A DNA stretch of 50,564 bases from Betaproteobacteria bacterium (GTDB taxonomy: Bacteria; Pseudomonadota; Gammaproteobacteria; Burkholderiales; SG8-41), in contig JAQGNH010000449.1 in assembly GCA_028291945.1 (NCBI GenBank), positions 1 through 50,564 of the forward strand, in the 5' to 3' direction. Shown here piece after piece: positions 38,393 through 46,463 of this stretch; positions within the stretch are counted from its first letter, which is position 1; each line of letters begins with the position of its first letter. Below the pieces are notes generated by a model. The model searched no databases, had not been told where the DNA came from, and saw only the letters and a program-made list of their open reading frames with translations. Both the position numbers and the translations under genes were made by a program.

Positions 38393-39355
38393 GTGAGAAA
38401 TGTTGTCATTGCGCTGCTCGCGGTGCTGGCGCTGCAGGGCCAAGCGTGGGGTGCACCACACTCGTCCGGAAAGGTACACAAGAGACACGCCGCGAAAGTG
38501 CAGACGAAAGTTCACCCTAAACCTTTTCGTAAAGCCTCCAAGCCAAGACTCGCGCACGCCAGCTTCAATACGGCGCCTACCGACGACCACGCCGCCCATC
38601 CCGATTTGAGGTCATCAGCCGCTTACATTCTGGACTCCAATGGCGGCCGTGCGCTCTACGCGAAAAACATCACCGCTGTTCAGCCGATAGCATCGATCAC
38701 GAAGCTCATGACCGCGATGGTCGTCTTGGACGCAAACCTCGACCTGAGCGAAGAAGTGGCGATTACCGAGGACGACGTGGACCAGCTCAAGCACACCCGC
38801 TCGCGGCTCCACGTGGGCAGCGTGCTGGCTCGCGGCGACCTGATCAGGCTCGCGCTGATGGCGTCGGAAAACCGCGCTGCGGCAGCGCTTTCGCGCGGTT
38901 ATCCGGGCGGCAGGCCAGCGTTTATCACCGCAATGAACCAGAAAGCCGCGGAGCTCGGCATGACGCGCACGCATTTTGTGGATAGCTCCGGGCTGTCGAG
39001 CGAAAACGTGTCCAGTGCCGAGGATCTGGCGAAGATGGTCGGCGCGGCTTATGGGTATCCCGTAATCCAGCAGTCAACTACGCTTACGGACTATACGGTC
39101 CGTCTGAACAGCGGTAAGGTTCTGGCCTTCCACAATACCAACGGCCTGGTTAAGAACGATCAGTGGCACATCGACGTTTCCAAGACGGGTTACATTACCG
39201 AAGCAGGCCGTTGCCTTGTGATGCAGGCGCGGATCGCTGCCAAGCCGGTTGTCATCATCCTGCTCGACTCTATGGGCAAGTACAGCCGCATCGCGGACGC
39301 GAATCGCGTGAAGAGGTGGGTGGAAGCCCAGTTCGCGCGGCAGGCTCCGGGCTGA
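38393..39355 (+). CDS. pbpG: D-alanyl-D-alanine endopeptidase, PBP7 type (S11 family)
   Basis: A periplasmic serine peptidase that cuts cell-wall cross-links. The three penicillin-binding motifs are present: SITK at residues 101-104, SEN at 158-160 and KTG at 264-266. The order and spacing fit PBP7 (PbpG). The signal peptide is MRNVVIALLAVLALQGQAWG, followed by a Lys/His-rich stretch to about residue 55. The start is GTG 38393, chosen because it opens the signal peptide and has GGAGGA 6 bp upstream; length is 320 residues. It is divergent from the two-component system. Confidence 0.88.
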   Translation: MRNVVIALLAVLALQGQAWGAPHSSGKVHKRHAAKVQTKVHPKPFRKASKPRLAHASFNTAPTDDHAAHPDLRSSAAYILDSNGGRALYAKNITAVQPIASITKLMTAMVVLDANLDLSEEVAITEDDVDQLKHTRSRLHVGSVLARGDLIRLALMASENRAAAALSRGYPGGRPAFITAMNQKAAELGMTRTHFVDSSGLSSENVSSAEDLAKMVGAAYGYPVIQQSTTLTDYTVRLNSGKVLAFHNTNGLVKNDQWHIDVSKTGYITEAGRCLVMQARIAAKPVVIILLDSMGKYSRIADANRVKRWVEAQFARQAPG

Positions 39356-39428
39356 CCCTACTTCCGCCGGCGCGCAGCAGATCCACCGTTGCGCGCACAA
39401 TCGCTGTTCAGCGCGGTTGCTGAGTCCC

Positions 39429-40403
39429 ATGGAATTGAGCGCTGCCCTCTACGACTATCTCGATTTCAAGCCTGCTACCGGCTCGTTCCTGACGGACGTT
39501 CTTGCAGGCCTTTCGGCGCAGCCCAAGGCGCTGCCACCGAAGTACTTTTACGACACGCGAGGCTCCGAGTTATTTGAGGCCATCTGCGAGCTGCCTGAGT
39601 ATTACCCGACACGGACTGAGCTTGCGATGCTGAATGCGGCCGCGCCTGAAATGGCGGCTCGCATCGGGTCTCGCAGTGCGATCGTCGAATACGGCAGCGG
39701 ATCGGCTACCAAAACGCCGACACTCATACACGCGGTGCAACCTGTTGCCTATGTCGCCATTGATATCTCGGGCGACCAACTACGCTCGGCTGTGACCCAA
39801 CTCGCGCACCAGTTTCCGCGGGTGCGTATGTTCGCCGTGTGTGCGGACTACACTCGGAGCGTGCCGTTGCCGCAGCTCGATGCGGCAGACGTGCAGCGGC
39901 GCGTGGTGTACTTCCCCGGCTCGACCATAGGCAATTTTACGGTTCCCGAATCGCACGCATTTCTGGTGAACGCACGTCAGGTCGCCGGCAGAGAGGGCGC
40001 TATGCTCGTCGGCGTCGATCTCAAGAAGGATGCGCGGATTTTGAACGCCGCCTATGACGATGCCGCCGGCGTGACTGCCGCATTCAATCTGAACCTCCTG
40101 AGTCGCATCAATCGTGAGCTTGGCGCGGACTTCGATCTCGATCATTACGAGCACCGTGCGCATTATGATGAGCATGCGGGCCGTATCGAAATGCATCTCG
40201 TCAGCCGGCGCGATCAGGAAGTTCGTATCGATGGACGCACATTTAACTTCAGTGCGGGCGAAACCATACATACGGAAAACTCGTACAAGTACTCGATCGA
40301 AGAGTTTCAGCAGCTCGCGCGAAGCGCTGGCTTCAATGCGGAACATTATTGGGTGGATCCGCACGCATTGTTCTCGATTCATTATCTGACCGTTGCGGAG
40401 TGA
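39429..40403 (+). CDS. egtD: L-histidine N-alpha-methyltransferase (EgtD)
   Basis: EgtD methylates histidine three times to hercynine, the first step to ergothioneine. The product has 324 residues from ATG 39429 (a TTG at 39417 would add four). It shows the SAM-binding loop IVEYGSGSATKT, the VYFPGSTIGNF segment and the C-terminal ETIHTENSYKYS, all typical of EgtD. No egtB (sulfoxide synthase), which is usually next to it in bacteria, is in the window; it may be elsewhere, or the cell may stop at hercynine. A cytoplasmic enzyme. Confidence 0.91.
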   Translation: MELSAALYDYLDFKPATGSFLTDVLAGLSAQPKALPPKYFYDTRGSELFEAICELPEYYPTRTELAMLNAAAPEMAARIGSRSAIVEYGSGSATKTPTLIHAVQPVAYVAIDISGDQLRSAVTQLAHQFPRVRMFAVCADYTRSVPLPQLDAADVQRRVVYFPGSTIGNFTVPESHAFLVNARQVAGREGAMLVGVDLKKDARILNAAYDDAAGVTAAFNLNLLSRINRELGADFDLDHYEHRAHYDEHAGRIEMHLVSRRDQEVRIDGRTFNFSAGETIHTENSYKYSIEEFQQLARSAGFNAEHYWVDPHALFSIHYLTVAE

Positions 40404-40414
40404 GTCGCTCAGCG

Positions 40415-40480
40415 CGCCGTCAGGCCTGAACCCAAACATCACGACGTCATGAAGCGTCATCACTGTGGCTCCTGACGGCG
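40415..40480. repeat. Inverted repeat downstream of egtD
   Basis: CGCCGTCAGG at 40415-40424 is perfectly complementary to CCTGACGGCG at 40471-40480, with 46 nt between. It lies in the 246-bp gap between egtD and the MFS gene, 12 bp after the egtD stop. No U-run follows, so a role in ending or protecting the egtD mRNA is only a guess. Confidence 0.55.
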
Positions 40481-40649
40481 TGTATCAAAGGCGAGATGGC
40501 GAAGAGCACAGTCGTGAAATCATCAGGCGCTAAAACGGACTGATCCTGCATTCGCATTCAGCATGCGGAATTTGGCTGAAGCGATTTAGCCCCGATGCTA
40601 ACATCGCCGGCGGTGACACCGGACCTTAACCGCGTGCGCCGCCTTCCGC

Positions 40650-41801
40650 ATGCCCATCTACCTCATCGTTCTGCTGTGCACGCTCAGCCATTCGGGCTTT
40701 GGCGGCAGCCGTGTTGCGATTTCGCTCTACGCGCTCGACCTTGGAGCAACTCAGTTCACCATTGGCGTGCTGATGGCGCTGTACGCCATATGTCCACTGC
40801 TGCTTGCGGTGTACGTCGGCCGTCTTGCCGACCGCGTCGGACCTCGCGCACCCATGCTGATCGGCACGATCGGTGTGACGGTGGGTTTGCTGCTGCCGCC
40901 TCTCTTCCCCGGCATGTTCACGCTGTACGCATCGGCGCTCGTGCTCGGCTCCACGTTCCATTTTTTCTTCATCACGGTCCAAGGTATAGCCGGCGGCATC
41001 GGGGGGAGCGAAAATCGGGCTCGCAACTTTGCTCTTGTCGGCATGGGCTTCTCAGCCGCCGGTTTCATTGGGCCGTTCCTCGCGGGTGTTGCGATCGACC
41101 ATCTCGGGCATCTGCCCGCCTTCCTGGTGCTATCAGTGTTTCCTGTAGTGCCGATCCTGCTGTTGTGGCTCAGGCACGGATTCCTGCCGAAAGCGCGTAA
41201 GCGCTTGGCGAGTGATGCGGGACGCAGCGCACTGGATCTATGGCGGGACAGAACCTTGCGTAAGACTTTCATTGCAAGTGGCATCATCTCGTCCGCATGG
41301 GATCTGTTTCAGTTCTATTTCCCGGTGTACGGGCACTCTGTCGGACTCTCGGCGTCAGCGATTGGCGCCATTCTGGGTGTGTTCGCGCTTGCAACGTTTG
41401 TCATCCGCGTGTTTCTTCCCAGAATCGCGAAGCGTTATACCGAAGCGCAGGTGCTGACGGCGGGGATCTTCATTGCCGCGTTCACGTTCGCGCTCTTCCC
41501 GTTCTTCCAGAATCCGTATGTGCTCGCTGCAGTCGCCTTCGCGCTTGGGCTGGGTGTCGGATGTGGGCAACCAATGTCGATGTCGCTGATCTACGCGCTT
41601 GCGCCGCCCGGGCGTCAGGCCGAAGCCGCGGGATTGCGAGTCACCGTCAACAATTTCATGCATCTCGTAATTCCTCTGCTGTTCGGCAGCGTCGGAACAG
41701 CCTTCGGGTATATGCCCGTATTCGTCTGCAATTCAGCGCTCCTCGTGGGGGGTGGGATGCTGATGCGACGCGCGCGCATCGTGGTGCCAGCGAGCTCCTA
41801 A
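40650..41801 (+). CDS. MFS transporter
   Basis: A 383-residue inner-membrane transporter of the major facilitator type with 12 predicted helices. A motif A-like loop is seen after helix 2 (YVGRLADRVGPRAPM), and VTVNNFMHLVIPLLFGSV is in the C-terminal half. It is shorter than many MFS proteins and has no soluble extra domain. The substrate is unknown. It follows egtD, so export or import of ergothioneine-related compounds is possible, but the 246-bp gap with an inverted repeat argues against a shared transcript. Confidence 0.84.
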   Translation: MPIYLIVLLCTLSHSGFGGSRVAISLYALDLGATQFTIGVLMALYAICPLLLAVYVGRLADRVGPRAPMLIGTIGVTVGLLLPPLFPGMFTLYASALVLGSTFHFFFITVQGIAGGIGGSENRARNFALVGMGFSAAGFIGPFLAGVAIDHLGHLPAFLVLSVFPVVPILLLWLRHGFLPKARKRLASDAGRSALDLWRDRTLRKTFIASGIISSAWDLFQFYFPVYGHSVGLSASAIGAILGVFALATFVIRVFLPRIAKRYTEAQVLTAGIFIAAFTFALFPFFQNPYVLAAVAFALGLGVGCGQPMSMSLIYALAPPGRQAEAAGLRVTVNNFMHLVIPLLFGSVGTAFGYMPVFVCNSALLVGGGMLMRRARIVVPASS

Positions 41802-41818
41802 CAGTGCAGCTTCGCGGC

Positions 41819-41842
41819 AAAAAAAACGCCCCGTGAGGGGCG
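41819..41842 (-). terminator. Intrinsic terminator for the minus-strand lipoprotein gene
   Basis: Read on the minus strand: CGCCCC-TCAC-GGGGCG (41842 to 41827) followed by eight T (41826 to 41819). It lies 62 bp after the lipoprotein gene. It also sits just after the plus-strand MFS gene and may hinder read-through from either side. Confidence 0.8.
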
Positions 41843-41904
41843 AAAGGGGGAAGTCTGTTTTGCGGAAGGTCCGCCGCATGATGCACGGCAGGCCGTGTAA
41901 CGGC

Positions 41905-42123
41905 TCAGTGCCGCTTGCCGACCTCGGAGCCAACCACGCCACCGGCCACTGCGCCACCCACTGTGCCGAGAGCGCTACCACCGGTGAGCGCGCTGCCTGC
42001 CACTGCGCCACCTACCGCGCCGACTGCAGCGCCCTGCGTCTGATGGGAAAGCGGGATACTGTCGCAAGCTGTTAGTCCTGCGAACGCGCCCGCTGCTAAC
42101 GTCACTACGAATAAACGTTTCAT
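41905..42123 (-). CDS. Small glycine-zipper lipoprotein (OsmB-like)
   Basis: A 72-residue protein. The lipobox is LTAC at residues 17-20, so the mature protein is a lipid-anchored envelope protein from Cys20. Behind it lies a glycine-zipper region (GAAVGAVGGAVAGSALTGGS and ALGTVGGAVAGGVVGSEVG), as in OsmB and related outer-membrane lipoproteins. ATG 42123 has a GAGGAG ribosome binding site; an upstream in-frame start at 42177 would bury the signal peptide. The role is unknown. It has its own terminator at 41819-41842. Confidence 0.83.
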   Translation of the reverse strand: MKRLFVVTLAAGAFAGLTACDSIPLSHQTQGAAVGAVGGAVAGSALTGGSALGTVGGAVAGGVVGSEVGKRH

Positions 42124-42211
42124 GCCAATCTCCTCGTCGCTGTTGAGGAGCAGCGTATTGCGACCGCTCCCGTCCACTTACTCAATGCAGCCAATCAAGG
42201 CCGCGACACCT

Positions 42212-42625
42212 CTACTTCGTCTCCGCCTTGGCCTGCTTCTTGGCCTGATCATGCGCGGCTTTCGCGTCTTTCTTGCAGGCCTTCTCGTCCTTGCCCTTCA
42301 TGTCGTCGCACTTCTCTTTCGCAACGTCGTATTCCATGTCCGCCTTCGCTGCGGCCACGTCATAACGGGCTTTGGGCGTATCCTTCTGCTTGGCAGCGAG
42401 TTCGGCCTTGGCGACTTTCTCCTGGCCTTTGGCTTCCGCCATGCATACGTCTTTGGCGTTGCCCTTCATGTCCTTGCACTTGTTTTTGGCAGCCTTCGCC
42501 TCAGACTCGATTCGTTGCTTATCCGCCTTCGCTTCGTCCTTGGACATAGAATCAGCCGCAAAAACCGGGCCTGCACAGGCCACGGCCAAGGCGGCAGCGG
42601 CGAGAGTCGTTCTGATCAGCAGCAT
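42212..42625 (-). CDS. Periplasmic Lys/Ala-rich protein with duplicated CX10C motif
   Basis: I do not recognise a named family. The 137-residue product has a signal peptide (to about residue 24, ending VFAAD) and a Lys/Ala-rich, charged and probably helical mature part. Two copies of a cysteine unit are visible, KCKDMKGNAKDVC (Cys50, Cys61) and KCDDMKGKDEKAC (Cys106, Cys117), each with CX10C spacing. They could form two local disulfides in a helical hairpin repeat. ATG 42625 has a GGAGAT-type ribosome binding site; an in-frame ATG at 42643 is weaker. It lies 88 bp upstream of the lipoprotein gene, and the two may be co-expressed envelope proteins. Confidence 0.75.
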   Translation of the reverse strand: MLLIRTTLAAAALAVACAGPVFAADSMSKDEAKADKQRIESEAKAAKNKCKDMKGNAKDVCMAEAKGQEKVAKAELAAKQKDTPKARYDVAAAKADMEYDVAKEKCDDMKGKDEKACKKDAKAAHDQAKKQAKAETK

Positions 42626-42792
42626 TGTTATCTCCTTCTCCAAACAGGGGTTTCCAGTTGTTGGTATGACGGCGATCTTGCAAGAGCGCCGCCTCGGTCG
42701 TTCCAGCGTTACAACGCGTTGATCACATTCCGGTTTCGCCGCGCGTGCGGCTACACTAACCGGTTTAGCAACGGTCGTACCCGGAGGAGCCT

Positions 42793-44160
42793 TTAACGGA
42801 CGACGATAGAGACATTGAAGTCGCCGCGCAGCAGGCTCACGGCATAGCCGCGTTCTATTCCGCGGAGGGCTGAAAAAAATTCGGCGACAGTACGAATACG
42901 CTTTCGATTGATCGCGTAGATGATATCGCCCGTCCGGAAGCCAGCTTGCCAGGCACGGCTGTTTTCATCGACGCCAGCGATGATCAATCCCTGTATGCGT
43001 TGGTACAGCGGACTGCCACGCTCGATCTCAACGACTCGCATTCCGGGCAATTGCGGAACCGCCTGACCTTCGCCGGAGCTAACCGGCTGTAACGGCGCGA
43101 TCTTGACACGGACATTGCGGGTTTCGCTTCCGCGCAGGGTTTTGAGGTCCACGTCTTCGCCAACCGGAGTCAATGCGAGCCGGGCCCGCAGCTCCGCTGC
43201 AGCATGTAACGACCGGCCATTCATCGCTACCACGATGTCGCGTTCCCGCAGCCCCGCCTTCTCGGCTGGGGATCCGGATTGTACGGCCGCGATCGCGACG
43301 CCGTCGAGTATGGAAACGCCGAGCTTCTTTGCAACCTCCGCATTGAGGTCGACCATTTCGATGCCGAGACGTCCGCGCCGCACCTCGCCGTATTTGACGA
43401 TCTGGTTCAGAACGGCGCGTGCCATGTTCGAAGGCACGGCGAAACCGATGCCGACATTCCCGCCCGACGGACCAATGATCGCCGTGTTGATGCCGACGAG
43501 CTCCCCTCGCAGATTCACGAGCGCGCCTCCGGAGTTGCCAGGATTGATCGAAGCGTCGGTCTGGATGAAGTCTTCGAAACCTTCAGGCGAAAGGCCGCTG
43601 CGCCCGAGCGCACTTACGATTCCCGACGTGACGGTCTGACCTATGCCGAACGGATTTCCGATCGCGATGACGTAGTCACCGACGTTAAGCTGATCGGAAT
43701 CGCCGAAGCGTAAAGCCGTCAGGTCGCGCGATTCGATCTGGACGACTGCGACGTCGGTGCCCGGATCAGTGCCCACGATGCGAGCCTGAAACTGCCGGCG
43801 GTCCTTGAGCGTGACGAGGACCTGGTCCGCATCTTTGACGACGTGATGATTCGTGAGCACGTAGCCGTGAGCAGCGTCGACGATCACGCCGGAGCCGGCC
43901 GCCTGTTCGCGGCGCTGCGGACGGTCGGGCAGGTTGAAAAACCGGCGGAAGAATGGATCGCGCAGCAGAGGATTGTCCTCCATCGGCGAGCGCGTAACGA
44001 CCGAGATGTTGACGACCGCCGGCGTCACCTGGCTTACCAGTGGTGCAAGCGTCGGCAGTACGCGGCTGTCGGCGGGCACGCCCGCATGAAGCGCTGGCGC
44101 CACGAGGAGGACCAGGACACATAGCGTGCCTCTCGCGATCAGAAGCAATGTATGGATCAC
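42793..44160 (-). CDS. DegQ-like periplasmic serine protease
   Basis: A Do-type (HtrA) protease of 455 residues. It has a signal peptide (about residues 1-26) and a trypsin-like domain with the triad His106 (VLTNHHVVKDAD), Asp136 (GTDPGTDVAVV) and Ser210 (INPGNSGGALVN). Two PDZ domains follow, at about residues 265-355 and 375-450. The family degrades or folds damaged envelope proteins. The start is GTG 44160, overlapping the stop of the upstream membrane gene in GTGA form, so its translation depends on that gene. Confidence 0.9.
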   Translation of the reverse strand: MIHTLLLIARGTLCVLVLLVAPALHAGVPADSRVLPTLAPLVSQVTPAVVNISVVTRSPMEDNPLLRDPFFRRFFNLPDRPQRREQAAGSGVIVDAAHGYVLTNHHVVKDADQVLVTLKDRRQFQARIVGTDPGTDVAVVQIESRDLTALRFGDSDQLNVGDYVIAIGNPFGIGQTVTSGIVSALGRSGLSPEGFEDFIQTDASINPGNSGGALVNLRGELVGINTAIIGPSGGNVGIGFAVPSNMARAVLNQIVKYGEVRRGRLGIEMVDLNAEVAKKLGVSILDGVAIAAVQSGSPAEKAGLRERDIVVAMNGRSLHAAAELRARLALTPVGEDVDLKTLRGSETRNVRVKIAPLQPVSSGEGQAVPQLPGMRVVEIERGSPLYQRIQGLIIAGVDENSRAWQAGFRTGDIIYAINRKRIRTVAEFFSALRGIERGYAVSLLRGDFNVSIVVR

Positions 44161-46169
44161 TTCAATATCCTGAAGAGATTGTTGTAGTCGTCGGTCCATA
44201 CGGCGAGCCCGCGTATGCTGTCGATGGGTGTGGTGACCGAGGCGATCTCCTTGCGCTCGAGAATCCTGCCGTTGCGCGTAACGAGCACCCAGTCGGTTTT
44301 TGCGAGATCGCTTTCTTCGGCTTCATCGACGACGAGCGCGCTTTTGAGCTGGTACTCGTCTGCGATCGCTTTGACGACGGGCGCGAGCCTCAGGAAGCGA
44401 TTCGTCACGTGGAAGGCGAGAACGCCATCAGGCTTCAGATGTTTCAGGTACACGGCCATGGCTTCGCGCGTGAGGAGGTGCACGGGAATGGAATCGCTCG
44501 AAAAGGCGTCGATTGCAATCACGTCGAAGTTCTGCGGCGCTTCACGCTCGAGATTGAGTCGGGCGTCTCCGAGCACGGTTTCAATAGTAGCCCGGCTATC
44601 ATTTAGAAAAGTAAATTGGCTGCGCGCGATGTCGATCACCTGGGAATTGAGCTCGTAGAAGCGGTAAACGTCTCCTGTGCGGCCGTACGTGGCGAGCGTC
44701 CCCGTCCCCAGGCCTACGACTGCCACGCGCATCGGCTTTGCGCTGAGCTCTTTGATCGTCAGACCGATGCCGGAGCTCGGGCCGTAGTACGTAGTCGGTT
44801 CAGCCCGGCGCTTCGGGGACAGATACTGTTCGCCGTGCATGATCACGCCGTGCATGAGACGACGCACTGCGGCGTCCCCCGAGTCGATATCGCGCACGCG
44901 CAGCGTGCCGTAGAAGCTTCGTCTCATGACGAGGGTGTTCTGGGACAGGGATTCGATGTAGTAATAAACGTGATAGGCCGTGAAGCCCGTCGCACCAACG
45001 ACCAGCAGGGGCACGAAAAGCGGCATCCGTCTGACGATAAAGGCGGCGAGCAGCAATGTGACGACGAGCCCGAGCCCGAACTCGTAATACGTGGCGAACA
45101 CATGCGGCGCCACGAACCCGATGAAGAAGCCACCGAGCGCGCCGCCGAGTGAAACCATGAGATAGAAGCTCGTCAAGTATCGCGGCGCAGGTTTCAGGTT
45201 CGCGAGCTCGCCATGAAAAAACATGCAGCAGACGAAAAGCCCTGCCGAGAACAGTGTGACCGCTTCCTTGATGTCGTGGATGCTGCGGTCGCCATGCAGC
45301 GCCCACGCCATCGCGCCCACTGCGATCAGCAGCGGTCCCAGAAAAATAGAGCGCCGGTACCAACCGCGCCCTTCGAAGCACAAGACGAAGGTAATGAGGT
45401 AGAGCGTAAGCGGCAGAATCCACAGGAAAGGAACCGAAGCCACATCGTGCGTGATGTGGTTCGTAACGGCGAGCAGCATGAAGGAGCCCATCGCAGAGAA
45501 CATCAGCCATAGCGTGTAATCGGCCAACTTAGGCTTCGGCCCGTCGTTGATTGCCTCCAACGTCGCCGCTGCAGGAGCGCTACTCGGCTGTGAACGCAAG
45601 CTGTAAAGCGCCGCACCGATGCACAGCGCGACAAACAGTGCGTACGCGATGCTCCAGCCTTGCGACTGCTTCACCGTCGTGATCCAGGGTTCGAGCAGGA
45701 AGGGATACGAAATGAGCGCGAGAAGCGAAGCGAAGTTCGACAGCGCGAACAGGCGATACACGGTCCCGGCAGGAAACGTCCGCGCGAACCAGGCCTGGAC
45801 GAGCGGGCCGGTGGTCGATAGCAGGAAGTAGGGAAGGCCTATCGTTGCGCCGAGTAAGCCGAGTATGCGCCATGCAGGCTCTTCATCTCCGCTGGGCTTC
45901 CATCCTGGGTCGGCAAGGATCGGCAACGCAAGCAGGCTCGCGACCAGTAGCGCAATGTGCAGCATCGCCTGATGGCGAGCCTTCATACGCCGAGTCGTCC
46001 AGTCCGAATAGGCGTAACCGAACAGCAGCAGGAACTGAAAGAACACGAGACACGTCGTCCACACGGCCGCAGAACCGCCGAACCACGGCAGGATCTGCTT
46101 GGCCATGATCGGCTGAACGAGAAAGAGCAGGAACGCGCTCGTGAAGATGGTCAGCGCGTAAAGAATCAT
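44157..46169 (-). CDS. Spermidine synthase-like fused membrane protein
   Basis: A 670-residue protein. The N-terminal part of about 410 residues has many hydrophobic helices (a transporter-like region). The C-terminal part is a polyamine-synthase/methyltransferase-like domain with VAVVGLGTGTLATYGRTGDV, FYELNSQVIDIARSQF and DVIAIDAFSSDSIPVHLLT. Fused proteins of this type are widespread, but their substrates are unknown, and some of the spermidine synthase catalytic residues are not obvious here. It is coupled by overlap to the DegQ-like protease. A TATAAT on the minus strand 34 bp upstream is its likely -10 box. Confidence 0.82.
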   Translation of the reverse strand: MILYALTIFTSAFLLFLVQPIMAKQILPWFGGSAAVWTTCLVFFQFLLLFGYAYSDWTTRRMKARHQAMLHIALLVASLLALPILADPGWKPSGDEEPAWRILGLLGATIGLPYFLLSTTGPLVQAWFARTFPAGTVYRLFALSNFASLLALISYPFLLEPWITTVKQSQGWSIAYALFVALCIGAALYSLRSQPSSAPAAATLEAINDGPKPKLADYTLWLMFSAMGSFMLLAVTNHITHDVASVPFLWILPLTLYLITFVLCFEGRGWYRRSIFLGPLLIAVGAMAWALHGDRSIHDIKEAVTLFSAGLFVCCMFFHGELANLKPAPRYLTSFYLMVSLGGALGGFFIGFVAPHVFATYYEFGLGLVVTLLLAAFIVRRMPLFVPLLVVGATGFTAYHVYYYIESLSQNTLVMRRSFYGTLRVRDIDSGDAAVRRLMHGVIMHGEQYLSPKRRAEPTTYYGPSSGIGLTIKELSAKPMRVAVVGLGTGTLATYGRTGDVYRFYELNSQVIDIARSQFTFLNDSRATIETVLGDARLNLEREAPQNFDVIAIDAFSSDSIPVHLLTREAMAVYLKHLKPDGVLAFHVTNRFLRLAPVVKAIADEYQLKSALVVDEAEESDLAKTDWVLVTRNGRILERKEIASVTTPIDSIRGLAVWTDDYNNLFRILK

Positions 46170-46202
46170 GGGAGAGGGGCGGACGCTTTTTGAAGACGGG
46201 GC

Positions 46203-46230
46203 ATTATACAGAGCAGTGACGCGCGTTGAA
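46203..46230 (-). promoter_or_regulatory. Probable promoter of the spermidine synthase-like gene
   Basis: On the minus strand: TTCAAC at 46230-46225, a 16-bp spacer and a perfect TATAAT at 46208-46203, about 33 bp before the ATG at 46169. The -35 box is weak. The rest of the 294-bp gap to 46463 shows nothing I recognise. Confidence 0.5.
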
Positions 46231-46463
46231 GCCCGAGCCGGCGCGTGCGCCCGTATCGACGCGTACGATCAAGAGTGGGGCGCGCGAACGCATGGGCCCC
46301 GGGCAAAGGAGATTGGCTACCCGTTCGCGGGACTCCACCCGTTTGCGAGCGCTGGCGCTTAAGGGGTAATGCGCAAGCCTCTTCCGGGATGCTCTTCGAT
46401 CCTCATGGGGCTGTGTGCAATAGCCCCCGCGAACTTCGATGCCGACTTCGATCTACTCCGACA

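Noticed and set aside
46168-46362. A small 64-codon plus-strand frame in the gap before the spermidine synthase-like gene
   Set aside because: No ribosome binding site, no homology features, and it runs against the promoter of the minus-strand gene.
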